Positions 7,837-16,730 of a stretch of 64,000 nucleotides of DNA are shown piece after piece. A program made the translations under genes and the position numbers. Position 1 is the stretch's first letter. Each line of letters opens with the position of its first letter. The DNA comes from Planctomycetota bacterium (GTDB lineage Bacteria; Planctomycetota; UBA1135; GCA-002686595), in NCBI GenBank assembly GCA_022446815.1, contig JAKVCD010000026.1, positions 1 to 64,000 of the forward strand. The letters are read 5' to 3'. The notes under the pieces were generated by a model. That model was not told the origin of the DNA. It saw nothing but the letters and a program-made list of their open reading frames with translations, and did not search any database.

Positions 7837-9509
7837 AGAGCCGCGGCTCGGGCGCCGCCACCTGTCGCGTGGAAGACGAGCTGCTTGGTCGGCACGCGCA
7901 CGTGAGGGAGACCCCAGCGATCTAGGTCGCCCGCCGGGTCGTGAGTCTTCACGGTGTCGAACCCCGCCGAGAGGAGCTCTTCTGAGATGTCTTCGCGAGT
8001 GCGGTCGTCTCTAGCGAAGGTGCGCCCCCGGGTCATGAATCGTAGCCCACGATTCAGCACGTCCCCGCCGCGACCCGTCGGGGGCTCTTCGCATGAGGGG
8101 ACTAGGTCGAAGGCGAAGGCGGAGCGGGGCTGCACGCAGACCGCTCTGAGTCGGCTCCAGAGGTCTCGTTGTTCCTCCGCTTGAAGATACATGAAGAGCC
8201 CTTCTCCTATCAGGAAGACCGGGCGCGTGGGGTCGACGAGCGTGATCAGGTCGAGCTCCGCTAGGTCGGCAGCAATGAAGCGCAGGTTCGGCCTCAGAGC
8301 GGCCTCCTGACCATGCGGAGATCTAGCCAAGAGTTCGCGCTTTCGCCCGAGGACGACAGGGAGGTCGACCTCTGTGTAATCGACCTCGGGGTTTGCGCTG
8401 AAGCGAACGCCGCGCGCGGAGAAGCCTGCAGCGAGCTCTACGACCTGTCCGCGCTCTCCCTCCTCACGCAGCCAGTCCGCGAGGAGCTTGTCGATGATCG
8501 CGTGGCGCTGCACGAGTGAGTGAGGGAGCGAGGGCGTAGTCTTCCTGCTCGTGAGGTCCAGAGCGGCGTTGGTTATGTCGAAGAGGAGCTTCGCCTCGTG
8601 AGTGTCGAGGAGCTCGGCGCGCTCGAACTTCCCAAAGCGCCAGCAGTGCGCTGTGTACTTAGCCGTGACGCTGAGATCCTTCATCTCTCGGTCTCGCTTG
8701 AAGCGGAGCTGCTTGTACCAGGGCCGTCCGCCGTCTCGAGGGCGGCCTCTGCGGAGGATCATCCCGAGGAGGGCGTTCACCTCCATGAAGTAGCGGAACA
8801 TGACCAGGCTCTGGAGTTGTTCGCTCGCCCAAGGGAGACGCCGCAGGATCAGGTAGGCCTGGGCATGTAGGCAGAGCACCGTAAAGGCCCCCCAGGACGG
8901 TTCCTGCCAGAGGAGCAGCCCGATGAAGCCGAGGACTCCGACCTGCAGCGCGATCGCGAGTTCGCTCTGCTCTCCTAGGAATGCGCGCATGACTCCTGCG
9001 CGCTCGCTCATCTCAAGGGGGGAGTGATAGAGCTCCGGGGCGAGCGCAGCAGAGGCGGACGCCTCCGCGCCTCGCTTCAGCGCGACGACAGCCTGAGCGA
9101 ACTCGACGCGGCCTCTCGCGCCTCCCTCGACGAAGCTAGCGGCGACCTCGCCTGCTTCGTCTAGGCGCTCTTGAGTGACGAGGACCGCGGTCGCAGCGGT
9201 CCGTCCGGCGCTCGCGGAGCTGTCCCGATACTCGTTCGGATCGAGGACCTCGAGCAGGCCGATGAGGTCGACTCCGCGGCAGTCCCCGGGGATTAGGTCT
9301 AGGACATCGAGGCCGGCTGCATGGGCATAGCGACTCGCTGCTCGTCTCGTCTCCTCGTTGAGCTCTACCCCCTCGGGGTAGAGGAAGCGATGGCTGGTGT
9401 GTATCGGCTCATCTGTCTCTGGGAGCGCCGTGAGGTCGCGAGCGCGCACCCTCAGGCGGAGTCCGTTAAGGAGGAGCAGCGCGCAGAGAAGGCCTGCGAA
9501 GAAGATCAA
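7833..9509 (-). CDS. Membrane-anchored LCM-type SAM methyltransferase with novel N-terminal half
   Basis: 558 residues. The C-terminal half (from about 285) matches the leucine carboxyl methyltransferase/PPM1-like class I family: an SVTAKYTAHCWR lead-in, VVELAAGFSARG as the SAM-binding loop, YTEVDLP after the second strand, and FLIGEGLFMYL, typical of this family. The N-terminal half is not recognised. It has one hydrophobic segment at residues 1-16 and two more near 185-225, with a soluble region between. The protein is therefore probably membrane-bound with the methyltransferase in the cytoplasm. The start is TTG 9509, preceded by GAGG at 7 nt, and an in-frame stop lies just upstream. The methyl acceptor is unknown. 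It is divergent from the FHA-protease gene and convergent with the DsrE gene, sharing CTAG. Confidence 0.75.
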   Translation of the reverse strand: MIFFAGLLCALLLLNGLRLRVRARDLTALPETDEPIHTSHRFLYPEGVELNEETRRAASRYAHAAGLDVLDLIPGDCRGVDLIGLLEVLDPNEYRDSSASAGRTAATAVLVTQERLDEAGEVAASFVEGGARGRVEFAQAVVALKRGAEASASAALAPELYHSPLEMSERAGVMRAFLGEQSELAIALQVGVLGFIGLLLWQEPSWGAFTVLCLHAQAYLILRRLPWASEQLQSLVMFRYFMEVNALLGMILRRGRPRDGGRPWYKQLRFKRDREMKDLSVTAKYTAHCWRFGKFERAELLDTHEAKLLFDITNAALDLTSRKTTPSLPHSLVQRHAIIDKLLADWLREEGERGQVVELAAGFSARGVRFSANPEVDYTEVDLPVVLGRKRELLARSPHGQEAALRPNLRFIAADLAELDLITLVDPTRPVFLIGEGLFMYLQAEEQRDLWSRLRAVCVQPRSAFAFDLVPSCEEPPTGRGGDVLNRGLRFMTRGRTFARDDRTREDISEELLSAGFDTVKTHDPAGDLDRWGLPHVRVPTKQLVFHATGGGARAAAL

Positions 9510-9741
9510 ATCTCTACCTCAGCGTTCACAGGCGAAGATGCGGGGTGTCTTGAGAGGTCCATAAGTGTCGATGCAGAGCACGAAGCTAGAGCGTATGAGC
9601 TGCAGAGCTCTGGAGGCGGAGAGTATTTGCGCCCCATCTACGCTCTTCCCCTAACTCCATCTCTCTATTTCTTAGATCTGTCCGGCTGATGTAGCCGTTG
9701 GGGAGGACCTCTGGCACGGATCCTCTGCGGGTGGGTTGTCC

Positions 9742-9756
9742 CCGAGACGGTCTCGG
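9742..9756. promoter_or_regulatory. 15-bp perfect palindrome upstream of the FHA-protease gene
   Basis: CCGAGAC at 9742-9748 and GTCTCGG at 9750-9756 are perfect reverse complements around one central base, 14 bp before ATG 9771. It lies in the 261-bp divergent region shared with the methyltransferase gene. It could be a dimeric regulator's operator or an mRNA hairpin close to the start codon. Confidence 0.35.
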
Positions 9757-9770
9757 CCGATGATGGGCGC

Positions 9771-11420
9771 ATGGTCGAGCCTAGCGAGATGACCCCTAGC
9801 GGCTGGCGGCTGTCCCCCCTCCAGATCCCCACCCTCCGGAGACCCATTGTGGTCCCGCAGAGTGGTCTCACCGTTGGTCGGGACCCGTCCAATGGCCTCT
9901 GCCTTCCTACAGACAACTTCCCTGGCGTCTCAGGCCACCACGCTCACTTCTTCTTTGATGGGGAAGAGCTCTGGGTGGAGGACCTCGGCTCTAAGAACGG
10001 CACGGTCGTCTTGGGGGAGCGGATCGAGCGTCGGCGACTTAACAATGGCGACGTCTTGCAGTTCGGCTCAGGCGGCCCGCGCTTCGCCGTGCTCTCAGCT
10101 GCAGGCTTAGAGGGGACCGTCTCGCTCGCTAGGACGGCCTTCTTTGGCGCGCGCGCAAGCAACAGCATCGGAGAGGAGACCGTCGAGAGGGTAAGAGCTC
10201 AGCTGGACCTCCCGGACAAGCTCGAGGTCGCGCAGATGATCGCTGGCGGTGAGCGGAAGAACAGTAACCGGCTCATTCTCAGCCTCGCGCTCCTCATCGG
10301 CTTAGGTGGTGGTGGTGGCTACTGGCTCTACTCCAAGAGCTCTGAGGAGCAGGCAGCGAACCGAGCGTCGCTGGTGAAGCTCGAAGAGGAGCAGCTGACG
10401 ATGAAGGAGCGGCTCGTCACCTCAAGATCTCAGCTCGAACAGCACCAGAGCATCCTCGAGACGCGCCAGCGGGAGTTCGAGACCGCCCGCGCTGCGTGGG
10501 ACTCTGACCGGAGCTCCCTCATGGAGGAGCGAGAGCGCCTCGTGGGCCGGATAGAGACGCTCGCGAACAAGAAAGAGACCACGAACGTCGACCTCGAGGT
10601 CTTGCGGGAGCAGCTCGAAGAGACGACGCGTCACCTCAGCCTCTATGACCCCGTGAACCTAGAGCAGGCCCGTCTTCGAGAGGTCGCTCGCATCAACCGC
10701 GCGGTCGTAATGGTGGAGGCCAAGGAGGTCCTCAAACAGCGCACGACTGGAGAGACCCTCTACATCTCAGAGGACGAGTACGGCTTCGCTGACTTCAACT
10801 TTGACGGCGAGGGTGAGCCCCTCGCGAAGGAAGCCTCCGGCTCCGGCTTCTGCTTGAGCGATGACGGCTACGTCCTCACGAACGCGCACGTCGTCTTTAA
10901 GGAAGAGTATGAAGACCAGAGCTTCATGGACCTCGCGGAGGAGATGGATTTTGAAGCTGAGCTCCAGCTCACGATCACCTTCTCCGGGAGCTCTACGAAG
11001 CACCCTGCCGTGCTCGTGGATTACATCCGGACTCGCGACAATGACCTCGCGCTCTTGAAGATGGATCAGGCCTTCAACGGTATCCCGACGGTCGGCAAGC
11101 TCTCGCTCGAGACGCCGGAGCCCTCTGGCGGGACCGAGGTCTTTTGCATCGGCTTCCCGCTCGGTCGCTCAGTCATGCAGCAAGGCGAGACTGTCATCGC
11201 GAGCACCTTCAGAGGCATCGTGAGCCGCAAGGTCCAGGGCTACCTTCAGGTCGACGCAGCGATCCATCCTGGCGCGAGCGGTGGACCAGTCATCGATGGG
11301 ACGGGCAAGGTGGTCGGCGTCGTGACCGCGATCCATCCGGTAGACCGTGAAGGCAAGGCGTCCGCAATCGGCTATATCATCCCGATCGGAGCCGCTGAGG
11401 TCCTTTGGCCTCTCGATTGA
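9771..11420 (+). CDS. FHA domain - transmembrane - coiled coil - trypsin-like serine protease
   Basis: 549 residues in a signal-to-protease layout. Residues about 20-110 form an FHA phosphothreonine-binding domain, with VGRDPS at 35-40 and GSKNGT at 73-78. A single transmembrane helix follows at 168-187, so FHA faces the cytoplasm. A charged coiled coil runs from about 195 to 290. The C-terminal domain is a DegP/HtrA-like S1 protease with an intact triad: His373 in TNAHVV, Asp425 in RDNDLALLK and Ser503 in GASGGPV. No PDZ domain follows. The protein could link phospho-signalling inside the cell to periplasmic proteolysis, which is inference. ATG 9771 lies just after a perfect palindrome; no Shine-Dalgarno site is seen. 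Confidence 0.88.
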   Translation: MVEPSEMTPSGWRLSPLQIPTLRRPIVVPQSGLTVGRDPSNGLCLPTDNFPGVSGHHAHFFFDGEELWVEDLGSKNGTVVLGERIERRRLNNGDVLQFGSGGPRFAVLSAAGLEGTVSLARTAFFGARASNSIGEETVERVRAQLDLPDKLEVAQMIAGGERKNSNRLILSLALLIGLGGGGGYWLYSKSSEEQAANRASLVKLEEEQLTMKERLVTSRSQLEQHQSILETRQREFETARAAWDSDRSSLMEERERLVGRIETLANKKETTNVDLEVLREQLEETTRHLSLYDPVNLEQARLREVARINRAVVMVEAKEVLKQRTTGETLYISEDEYGFADFNFDGEGEPLAKEASGSGFCLSDDGYVLTNAHVVFKEEYEDQSFMDLAEEMDFEAELQLTITFSGSSTKHPAVLVDYIRTRDNDLALLKMDQAFNGIPTVGKLSLETPEPSGGTEVFCIGFPLGRSVMQQGETVIASTFRGIVSRKVQGYLQVDAAIHPGASGGPVIDGTGKVVGVVTAIHPVDREGKASAIGYIIPIGAAEVLWPLD

Positions 11421-11477
11421 GCGGCTAGCTCGGACGCCTGTGCGTATGATTGAGGCTCATCCCACGAGGTGCCCCTG

Positions 11478-13064
11478 ATGAAATCGATGAAGCTAGCTCT
11501 CCTTCTCACTGTCTCTCTCGCCCTCACTGCGTCTGCGCAAGACCCCGCGAGCGACGCACGCAAGGCCGTCGAGGACGCCGGTGGCATGGTCATGGAGACC
11601 TCGATCGGAAGCGGCGAGTGGGTCGTGGGATTCCACATCCATGGCAAAGAGGTGAAGGACGCAGACCTTGCCCATGTGGCTCAGATGGCTGGAGTGGTCG
11701 AGCTCAACCTCGGCGGTACCGCGGTCTCAGACGTAGGCCTCGAACACCTCGCAGGCATGACAGGTCTGAAGAAGCTCTACCTTCAGAAGACAGCCGTCAC
11801 GAGCGCAGGCTTCGCGCCCCTAGCGAACCTAGACTCGCTCGTCTATCTCAACCTCTATGACACAGCGGTCGATGACGCGGTCATCCCGCACCTCTTGAAC
11901 CTCGGCGCGCTTGAGCGCGTCTTCCTCTGGGGGACTCAGGTCTCCGATGAAGGGGCCGCGACCCTCCGCGAGGCTCGCGAAGGCCTCTACGTGAACACGG
12001 GCTTCGAGAAGATCCAGCCCCCGAGCTTGCCGGTGGGGGCGGCCTCGAAGGAGGTGCGCTTCATCCGCGTCGACCTGCCTGGTGATGGGAAGATCCTCTC
12101 ACTCGCAGAGGTTGAGGTCTTCTCGGGTGAGGAGAACGTCGCGGCTGCTGGCAAGGCCTCCCAGTCGAGCGTCGGCTCCAACGGCACCCCAGAGCGCGCT
12201 ATCGACGGCAACACGAGCGGCGTTTACGAGGAGAACACCGTCACGCACACCGCGACTGAGGCGAACCCCTGGTGGGAGGTCGACCTCGGCGCCGCGAGGA
12301 GCGTCGACAAGGTCGTGTTGTACAACCGAAACACCGCGATGGAGCGCATCAACGGCGCGATCGTCCGCGGCCTCGCTGAGGACCGCTCCGAGCAGTTCTC
12401 TGTGGAGGTGGCCTCTGTGTCCACCCTCGGCCTCGCGCTGATCACGAACACTGAGCTCCCTGTCTCCGCTGCCGGGCCTGCCTCGGACCCTGGGGCGGTG
12501 GTCGCGGCGCAGGCGCCCTTCTATCCCCTGACCGCCTGCGTCGTCACCGGCAAAGCCCTCACTGCTGAAGAGCCGGGCGTTGAGTTCGTCGCTGCTGGCC
12601 GCCTCTTCAAGACCTGCTGCACGAACTGCCAGGCGAAGGTGGAGGCAGACCCGAGCACATACGCGAGCAAGCTTGACGAGGCGCTCGTCACGCTGCAGCT
12701 CGCGAGCTATCCGCTCGACACTTGCACGATCACTGGCAAGCCTCTCGCTGATGACAGCCCGTATGCCATCGTCAACTCGACCCGCGTCATCCGCGCCTGC
12801 TGTGGGAACTGCGTGAAGTCGATCGAGGAGGAGCCCTCAGCTCACATTGAGAAGCTCAACGCTGCGCTCATCGCGAAGCAGGCTGAGGACTATCCGCTCG
12901 ACAAGTGTCCGGTCAGCGGACAGGGGGTCAGTTCGAAGGGCGACCCGATCGATGTCCTCTACGGGAACACCCTCGTGCGGCTCTGCTGCCAAGGCTGCGT
13001 CGGTGGCTACGAGAAAGATCCCGCGAAGTACGCCGCCGAGGTCCGCGCAGCGCGCGGCATCTAG
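11478..13064 (+). CDS. Secreted LRR - F5/8C-like - triple Cys-module protein
   Basis: 528 residues with a signal peptide ending in TASAQ. Residues about 70-185 are leucine-rich repeats of the GTAVSD/KTAVTS/TQVSDEG type seen in planctomycete surface proteins. Residues about 200-320 look like a discoidin (F5/8 type C) domain, with AIDGNTSG and WWEVDLG. The rest is three copies, about 60 residues apart, of a module opening YPLxxCxVTGKxL and closing CCxxCxxxxxxDPxxY, resembling YHS/TRASH-like metal-binding domains. Each copy keeps four cysteines. It is probably extracellular or periplasmic, with carbohydrate and metal binding inferred. The start is ATG 11478, with GAGG 9 nt upstream; a GTG at 11469 is also possible. 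Its TAG shares CTAG at 13061-13064 with the convergent gene. Confidence 0.82.
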   Translation: MKSMKLALLLTVSLALTASAQDPASDARKAVEDAGGMVMETSIGSGEWVVGFHIHGKEVKDADLAHVAQMAGVVELNLGGTAVSDVGLEHLAGMTGLKKLYLQKTAVTSAGFAPLANLDSLVYLNLYDTAVDDAVIPHLLNLGALERVFLWGTQVSDEGAATLREAREGLYVNTGFEKIQPPSLPVGAASKEVRFIRVDLPGDGKILSLAEVEVFSGEENVAAAGKASQSSVGSNGTPERAIDGNTSGVYEENTVTHTATEANPWWEVDLGAARSVDKVVLYNRNTAMERINGAIVRGLAEDRSEQFSVEVASVSTLGLALITNTELPVSAAGPASDPGAVVAAQAPFYPLTACVVTGKALTAEEPGVEFVAAGRLFKTCCTNCQAKVEADPSTYASKLDEALVTLQLASYPLDTCTITGKPLADDSPYAIVNSTRVIRACCGNCVKSIEEEPSAHIEKLNAALIAKQAEDYPLDKCPVSGQGVSSKGDPIDVLYGNTLVRLCCQGCVGGYEKDPAKYAAEVRAARGI

Positions 13065-14029
13065 CGGGCCAGAAGGGCCTTGTTCCCGAGGATGGCCGCA
13101 TCGACGACGTCGGTGTACTCGTAGAAGTCGACGGAGACGACGTTAGGCCTGAGCCCTGCCTCTAACCACTCAGGGATCCACTCCCCAGGTAGCTTGAAGA
13201 GCGGCTTGCTCAGCGATCGCAGCCCGCTGCCGCCGAAGACGCTGCCAGCGATGATCGTGCGCGCCTTCGGTGTGAAGGTGAGGTAGGCGCACTGGAGGCC
13301 GTCGAGATCTCTAGCGCGCAGGCGGGCGTCTAGACCCTCTCGGAGCGCGGAGACCTCTCTGGTGTTGGTCCAGACGCTGTCGAGGAGTCTGCGGCTCCTG
13401 TACTCAGGCGCGCGGGCTGCGAAGTCTGAGTAGCTCGTGATGCAGATGAGGGCCCGCTCGCTCGCCCAGAGCTCTTTGAGCGTCCACTTGGCGGGAGAGC
13501 TCTCTCCACGGAAGAGGTGCTCGCCGAGGGTCGCCTGCAAGAGCTCATGCAGCTTTGAGTGGGCGCCTCTCGGGGGCATCGCTTGCAGGTCGAGCAGGAC
13601 GGGCTCCTTCGGGTGCTCTGCTGTGAAGCGCCTCACGCCGGCGAGCGCGTCGTCGAGGTCGCAGGAGACGAGCCCGTGCACGAGGACGAGACGATCTTCG
13701 AAGTCAGCGACGCGGAGATCGAGATAGCGGATCCCACCGCGCAACTGCTCCTCGAGCGTTTGGTCCTGAGTCTTCGCCCACTTCGCTGCGATCGAACCAA
13801 CCTGTGCATAGCTGGCAGGAGCACCTGGAGCTGGTGGTGAGGTCTTCGTGATCGCGTAGGAGCCCGAGTCGTGCGTTCCAGGCAGGATGAGATCTACCAG
13901 GCGGGTCTCGGGCCGAGCTTGGAAGAGCTCTTCTACCCAACCCTCGCGTGGCTCCTGTGTCTTCGCGTCATCCTGTACCGCAGAGGTGAGCGGCAGCAAG
14001 CTGAGCAGTGTGGTGGTGATGAGTCCCAT
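13061..14029 (-). CDS. Secreted phosphatidylinositol-specific phospholipase C-like protein
   Basis: A 322-residue member of the PLC-like phosphodiesterase superfamily with an N-terminal signal peptide (MGLITTTLLSLLPLTSA). The X-domain hallmarks are present: LPGTHDSGSYAI supplies the first catalytic His, GIRYLDLRV the beta strand after the Q-x-x-x-G segment, and LVHGLVS the second His. Bacterial enzymes of this type cleave phosphatidylinositol or related glycerophosphodiesters without calcium. The exact substrate here is open. ATG 14029 is preferred over a TTG at 14041 because the signal peptide then begins at a normal position. The gene is convergent with the LRR/Cys-module gene, sharing a CTAG stop overlap. 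Confidence 0.8.
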   Translation of the reverse strand: MGLITTTLLSLLPLTSAVQDDAKTQEPREGWVEELFQARPETRLVDLILPGTHDSGSYAITKTSPPAPGAPASYAQVGSIAAKWAKTQDQTLEEQLRGGIRYLDLRVADFEDRLVLVHGLVSCDLDDALAGVRRFTAEHPKEPVLLDLQAMPPRGAHSKLHELLQATLGEHLFRGESSPAKWTLKELWASERALICITSYSDFAARAPEYRSRRLLDSVWTNTREVSALREGLDARLRARDLDGLQCAYLTFTPKARTIIAGSVFGGSGLRSLSKPLFKLPGEWIPEWLEAGLRPNVVSVDFYEYTDVVDAAILGNKALLAR

Positions 14030-14147
14030 AGGCGCACTCAAGGCTACGACGGACTCGGGCGAGTGTTCACCCCTAGGCCATCATTCCTCTCTCCCGCAGC
14101 TGGCCCGATTGCGATCTACCCTGATGGAATCACATCCGGTGAACGCA

Positions 14148-14153
14148 CATAAT
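14148..14153 (+). promoter_or_regulatory. -10-like hexamer CATAAT, 8 nt before ATG 14162
   Basis: CATAAT, one base from the TATAAT consensus, ends 8 nt before the start codon of the sulfatase-like gene. No Shine-Dalgarno site is present. A leaderless or near-leaderless transcript would result. Confidence 0.35.
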
Positions 14154-14161
14154 CGCCGCTC

Positions 14162-16084
14162 ATGTGTGCCAGAGGTAAACCTGAGAGCAGCGTGAGGGCC
14201 GCCTTGCGGCTCGGAGCGTGCGTTGTCGCCGCCGCGCTCTCAGGGGCATGTGGCGCAGGCGGACCAGAGGTCCTCGGTAAAGAGACAGCCTGGAGCGCGG
14301 AGCGCTCGCTCCTCATCCCTGCAGCAGAGTATGTGGTGGTGGGAGACCTCGATGAGTCCGCGGTGCGGATCGGAGAGTTCAACAGCACAGCCAAGCGGCA
14401 GGGCAGCGCGGGTCCGCGTCCGGGACTCCTCATCCCCGCTCCCGGGGCCGTTCAGTTCAAGCTGCCCGAAGGCCTCTCGGCGCGAGCGCGCCTGTTCTTC
14501 GAGCTAGGGATTCAGCGGCAGCTCAAGGCGACGAGCGGAGAGGGGACAGTCACCTTTGAGTTGCTCCTCGACGGCGAGCTCGCTCACTCACAAGAGCTGG
14601 CCATTGGTCGAGACACACCCTCTGCAGAGCGCTTGTGGGTCCCTGCTGAGATCGAGCTCGGCGGGGCGGACACGCTTACTTTGAGAGCTAGCGTCCTCGG
14701 CGCGGACGCTGGGACAGTCGAGGTGATCTTCGCGACCTTAGAGCTCCGTGAACCCAAAGAGGTCTCTCGGACGAAGTCCTCCGAGGAGCACCCGAACATC
14801 ATCGTCCTCGTGATCGATACCCTGCGCTCAGATCGACTGGAGCCTTATGGCTACGAGCGCCCGACGAGCCCGCACCTCGCAGAGGTCGCGTCGAGGGGCG
14901 TCGTGTTCGAGCGCCCGATCGCCCCATCTTCGTGGACCCCACCCTCGACGGCGTCAATCCTGACAGGCATGGACCCCTTGAAGCATGGGCTCATGGACAC
15001 CAAGACCGCCTTCCTCTCCTATGAGGACACGACGATCGCGGAGATCTGCAGGGCGGCTGGGATGCGGACCGCCGCAGTGATCGCTAACCCCATCCTCTCG
15101 CCAGGCCACAACTATTGGCAGGGCTTTCAGCAGTGCATCGAGCTCTACGACGAGCCTGGGATGAACCTCGTCGAGGAGGCGAAGGAGTGGATTATCGAGC
15201 AGAAGGGCTCTCGCTTCCTCCTGTACCTCCAGCTCTTTGATCCCCACAAGCCCTACAGCCCGATGGAGCCGTACGCTTCTGCCTTGAGCGGGCCAGCGCC
15301 GGCGGGTTATCGACCCGGCGCGCTCGTAGAGATGATGAAGGAGCGCTATCAAGGAGTGGACGTCGACCTCGACGTGCTCGAGCAGTACATCGCTCACGAG
15401 TCCGAGAAGTACGACGCTGAGATCGCGGGCTGTGACGTCGCGATCGGCGCGCTCTTCCAGGCCCTTGATGAGCTCTCTCTTCGTGATGAGACGCTCGTCG
15501 TGATCACCTCTGATCACGGCGAGGCCTTTGGCGAGCGAGGGCGCTTAGATCACGGGAACTATCTCTGTGACGCGATGCTGCGTGTGCCGCTGATCTTCAG
15601 CGGGCCTGGCGTGCCTGAGGGCGAGCGGAGGAGCGACCGAGTAGAGCTTCGAGATGTAGGGATGACGCTCCTTGAGCTGGCTAAGGTGTCCGACGCACAC
15701 CGCTTCGACGGACGCAACCTCTTCGCTAAGGCTGTGACCGAGGATCTCCGTTTCAGCTCGACTTGGATCGGCCAGCTCCCCCTGCCTGAGGAGCAGCGGG
15801 TCGAACAGGTCGGCAGAGTCTTCAGCGCAGAGTCTCCTGAGTGGACCTTAATTTGGGTCCCTCGCGATGACGGATGGGAAGATGATCACTACGAGCTCTA
15901 TCGGAACACAGAGACCGCCGACACCTCAGCAGAGGTCTCCGACGAGCACCCTGAGCTGGTGGTGAGCTTGAGGGATGCGATCGCGGATTGGATCGAGAGG
16001 ACTCATCGAGACCGCGACGGGTGGTCCTCGGGGGAGGGGACTGTTGAGCTGCTGAAGGCCCTCGGATACATCGGAGACGACTAG
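14162..16084 (+). CDS. Sulfatase-superfamily lipoprotein lacking the formylglycine cysteine
   Basis: 640 residues. The lipobox LSGAC gives a lipidated Cys30. Residues about 40-200 form a beta-rich domain of unknown family, perhaps carbohydrate-binding. The alkaline-phosphatase-fold domain starts at about 210, with VLVIDTLRSD (metal Asp219), and continues to SDHGEAFGERGRLDHG. At the formylglycine position the motif reads TPPST (Thr259-Thr263) instead of CxPxR. FGly cannot form; threonine is the nucleophile in related phosphotransferases such as LtaS. The enzyme is therefore more likely a phosphodiesterase, phosphotransferase or inactive homologue than a sulfatase. The C-terminus ends with a KALGYIGDD motif common in this subgroup. 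ATG 14162 has a CATAAT element 8 nt upstream. Confidence 0.85.
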   Translation: MCARGKPESSVRAALRLGACVVAAALSGACGAGGPEVLGKETAWSAERSLLIPAAEYVVVGDLDESAVRIGEFNSTAKRQGSAGPRPGLLIPAPGAVQFKLPEGLSARARLFFELGIQRQLKATSGEGTVTFELLLDGELAHSQELAIGRDTPSAERLWVPAEIELGGADTLTLRASVLGADAGTVEVIFATLELREPKEVSRTKSSEEHPNIIVLVIDTLRSDRLEPYGYERPTSPHLAEVASRGVVFERPIAPSSWTPPSTASILTGMDPLKHGLMDTKTAFLSYEDTTIAEICRAAGMRTAAVIANPILSPGHNYWQGFQQCIELYDEPGMNLVEEAKEWIIEQKGSRFLLYLQLFDPHKPYSPMEPYASALSGPAPAGYRPGALVEMMKERYQGVDVDLDVLEQYIAHESEKYDAEIAGCDVAIGALFQALDELSLRDETLVVITSDHGEAFGERGRLDHGNYLCDAMLRVPLIFSGPGVPEGERRSDRVELRDVGMTLLELAKVSDAHRFDGRNLFAKAVTEDLRFSSTWIGQLPLPEEQRVEQVGRVFSAESPEWTLIWVPRDDGWEDDHYELYRNTETADTSAEVSDEHPELVVSLRDAIADWIERTHRDRDGWSSGEGTVELLKALGYIGDD

Positions 16085-16117
16085 CCGCTCCTGCTGCTCG
16101 AACCCTCACCGGCGCTG

Positions 16118-16729
16118 ATGATCGAGTCCTACCACGTCCTTGAAGAGCCGATCTCACACGAGATCGACAAGATCTCGGGGAGTCGCTTCATCGCGGAGGC
16201 TTCTCCCGCTCAGAGCGAGGAGGAGGCGCTGGCTTTCTTGGAGGCCATGCGCGCTAAGTATCACGACGCGCGCCACCACTGCTGGGCATACCGACTCGGG
16301 GTCGGGGGGGAGACCTGGCGCTCTAGCGATGACGGTGAACCCTCCGGCTCGGCCGGCGTACCGATCCTCAAGCAGCTCGAAGGGAGCGAGATCACGCAGC
16401 TGGTCGTCGTCGTGACGCGCTACTTCGGCGGGACAAAGCTCGGAGTCGGTGGGCTCGTGCGCGCCTACGGCGCCGCCGCGAAGGAGGCGCTAGAGCTCGC
16501 GAAGGTCCGTGAGGTCATCGTGACAGAGCGCGTAGTCGTGAACCACGACTATGACCTCTCCTCTCCAGTCCAAGGGGTCTTGGCGAGAGCCGGCCTCCAG
16601 CCGACGGAGTCGGACTACGGTGAGATGGTGCGCCTCGTATTAGAGATCCCCATCGCGAGAGCTGACAGTGTCGTGAAGGACCTCGAAGAGTCGACAGCCG
16701 CCCGCGCATTGATCACGCGCGCGAGCTAG
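16118..16729 (+). CDS. yigZ: YigZ/IMPACT family protein (UPF0029)
   Basis: A 203-residue predicted cytoplasmic protein of the widespread IMPACT family. The N-terminal domain has the family motifs SRFIAEASPAQSEEEA, ARHHCWAYRLG, DDGEPSGSAGVPIL and the signature VVVVTRYFGGTKLGVGGLVRAYG at about residues 88-110. The C-terminal ferredoxin-like domain (DUF1949) follows. Eukaryotic IMPACT acts in translation control; the bacterial role is not settled. ATG 16118 lies 33 nt after the sulfatase-like gene, so co-transcription is possible. One base separates its stop from that of the convergent beta-propeller gene. Confidence 0.93.
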   Translation: MIESYHVLEEPISHEIDKISGSRFIAEASPAQSEEEALAFLEAMRAKYHDARHHCWAYRLGVGGETWRSSDDGEPSGSAGVPILKQLEGSEITQLVVVVTRYFGGTKLGVGGLVRAYGAAAKEALELAKVREVIVTERVVVNHDYDLSSPVQGVLARAGLQPTESDYGEMVRLVLEIPIARADSVVKDLEESTAARALITRAS

Positions 16730-16730
16730 C

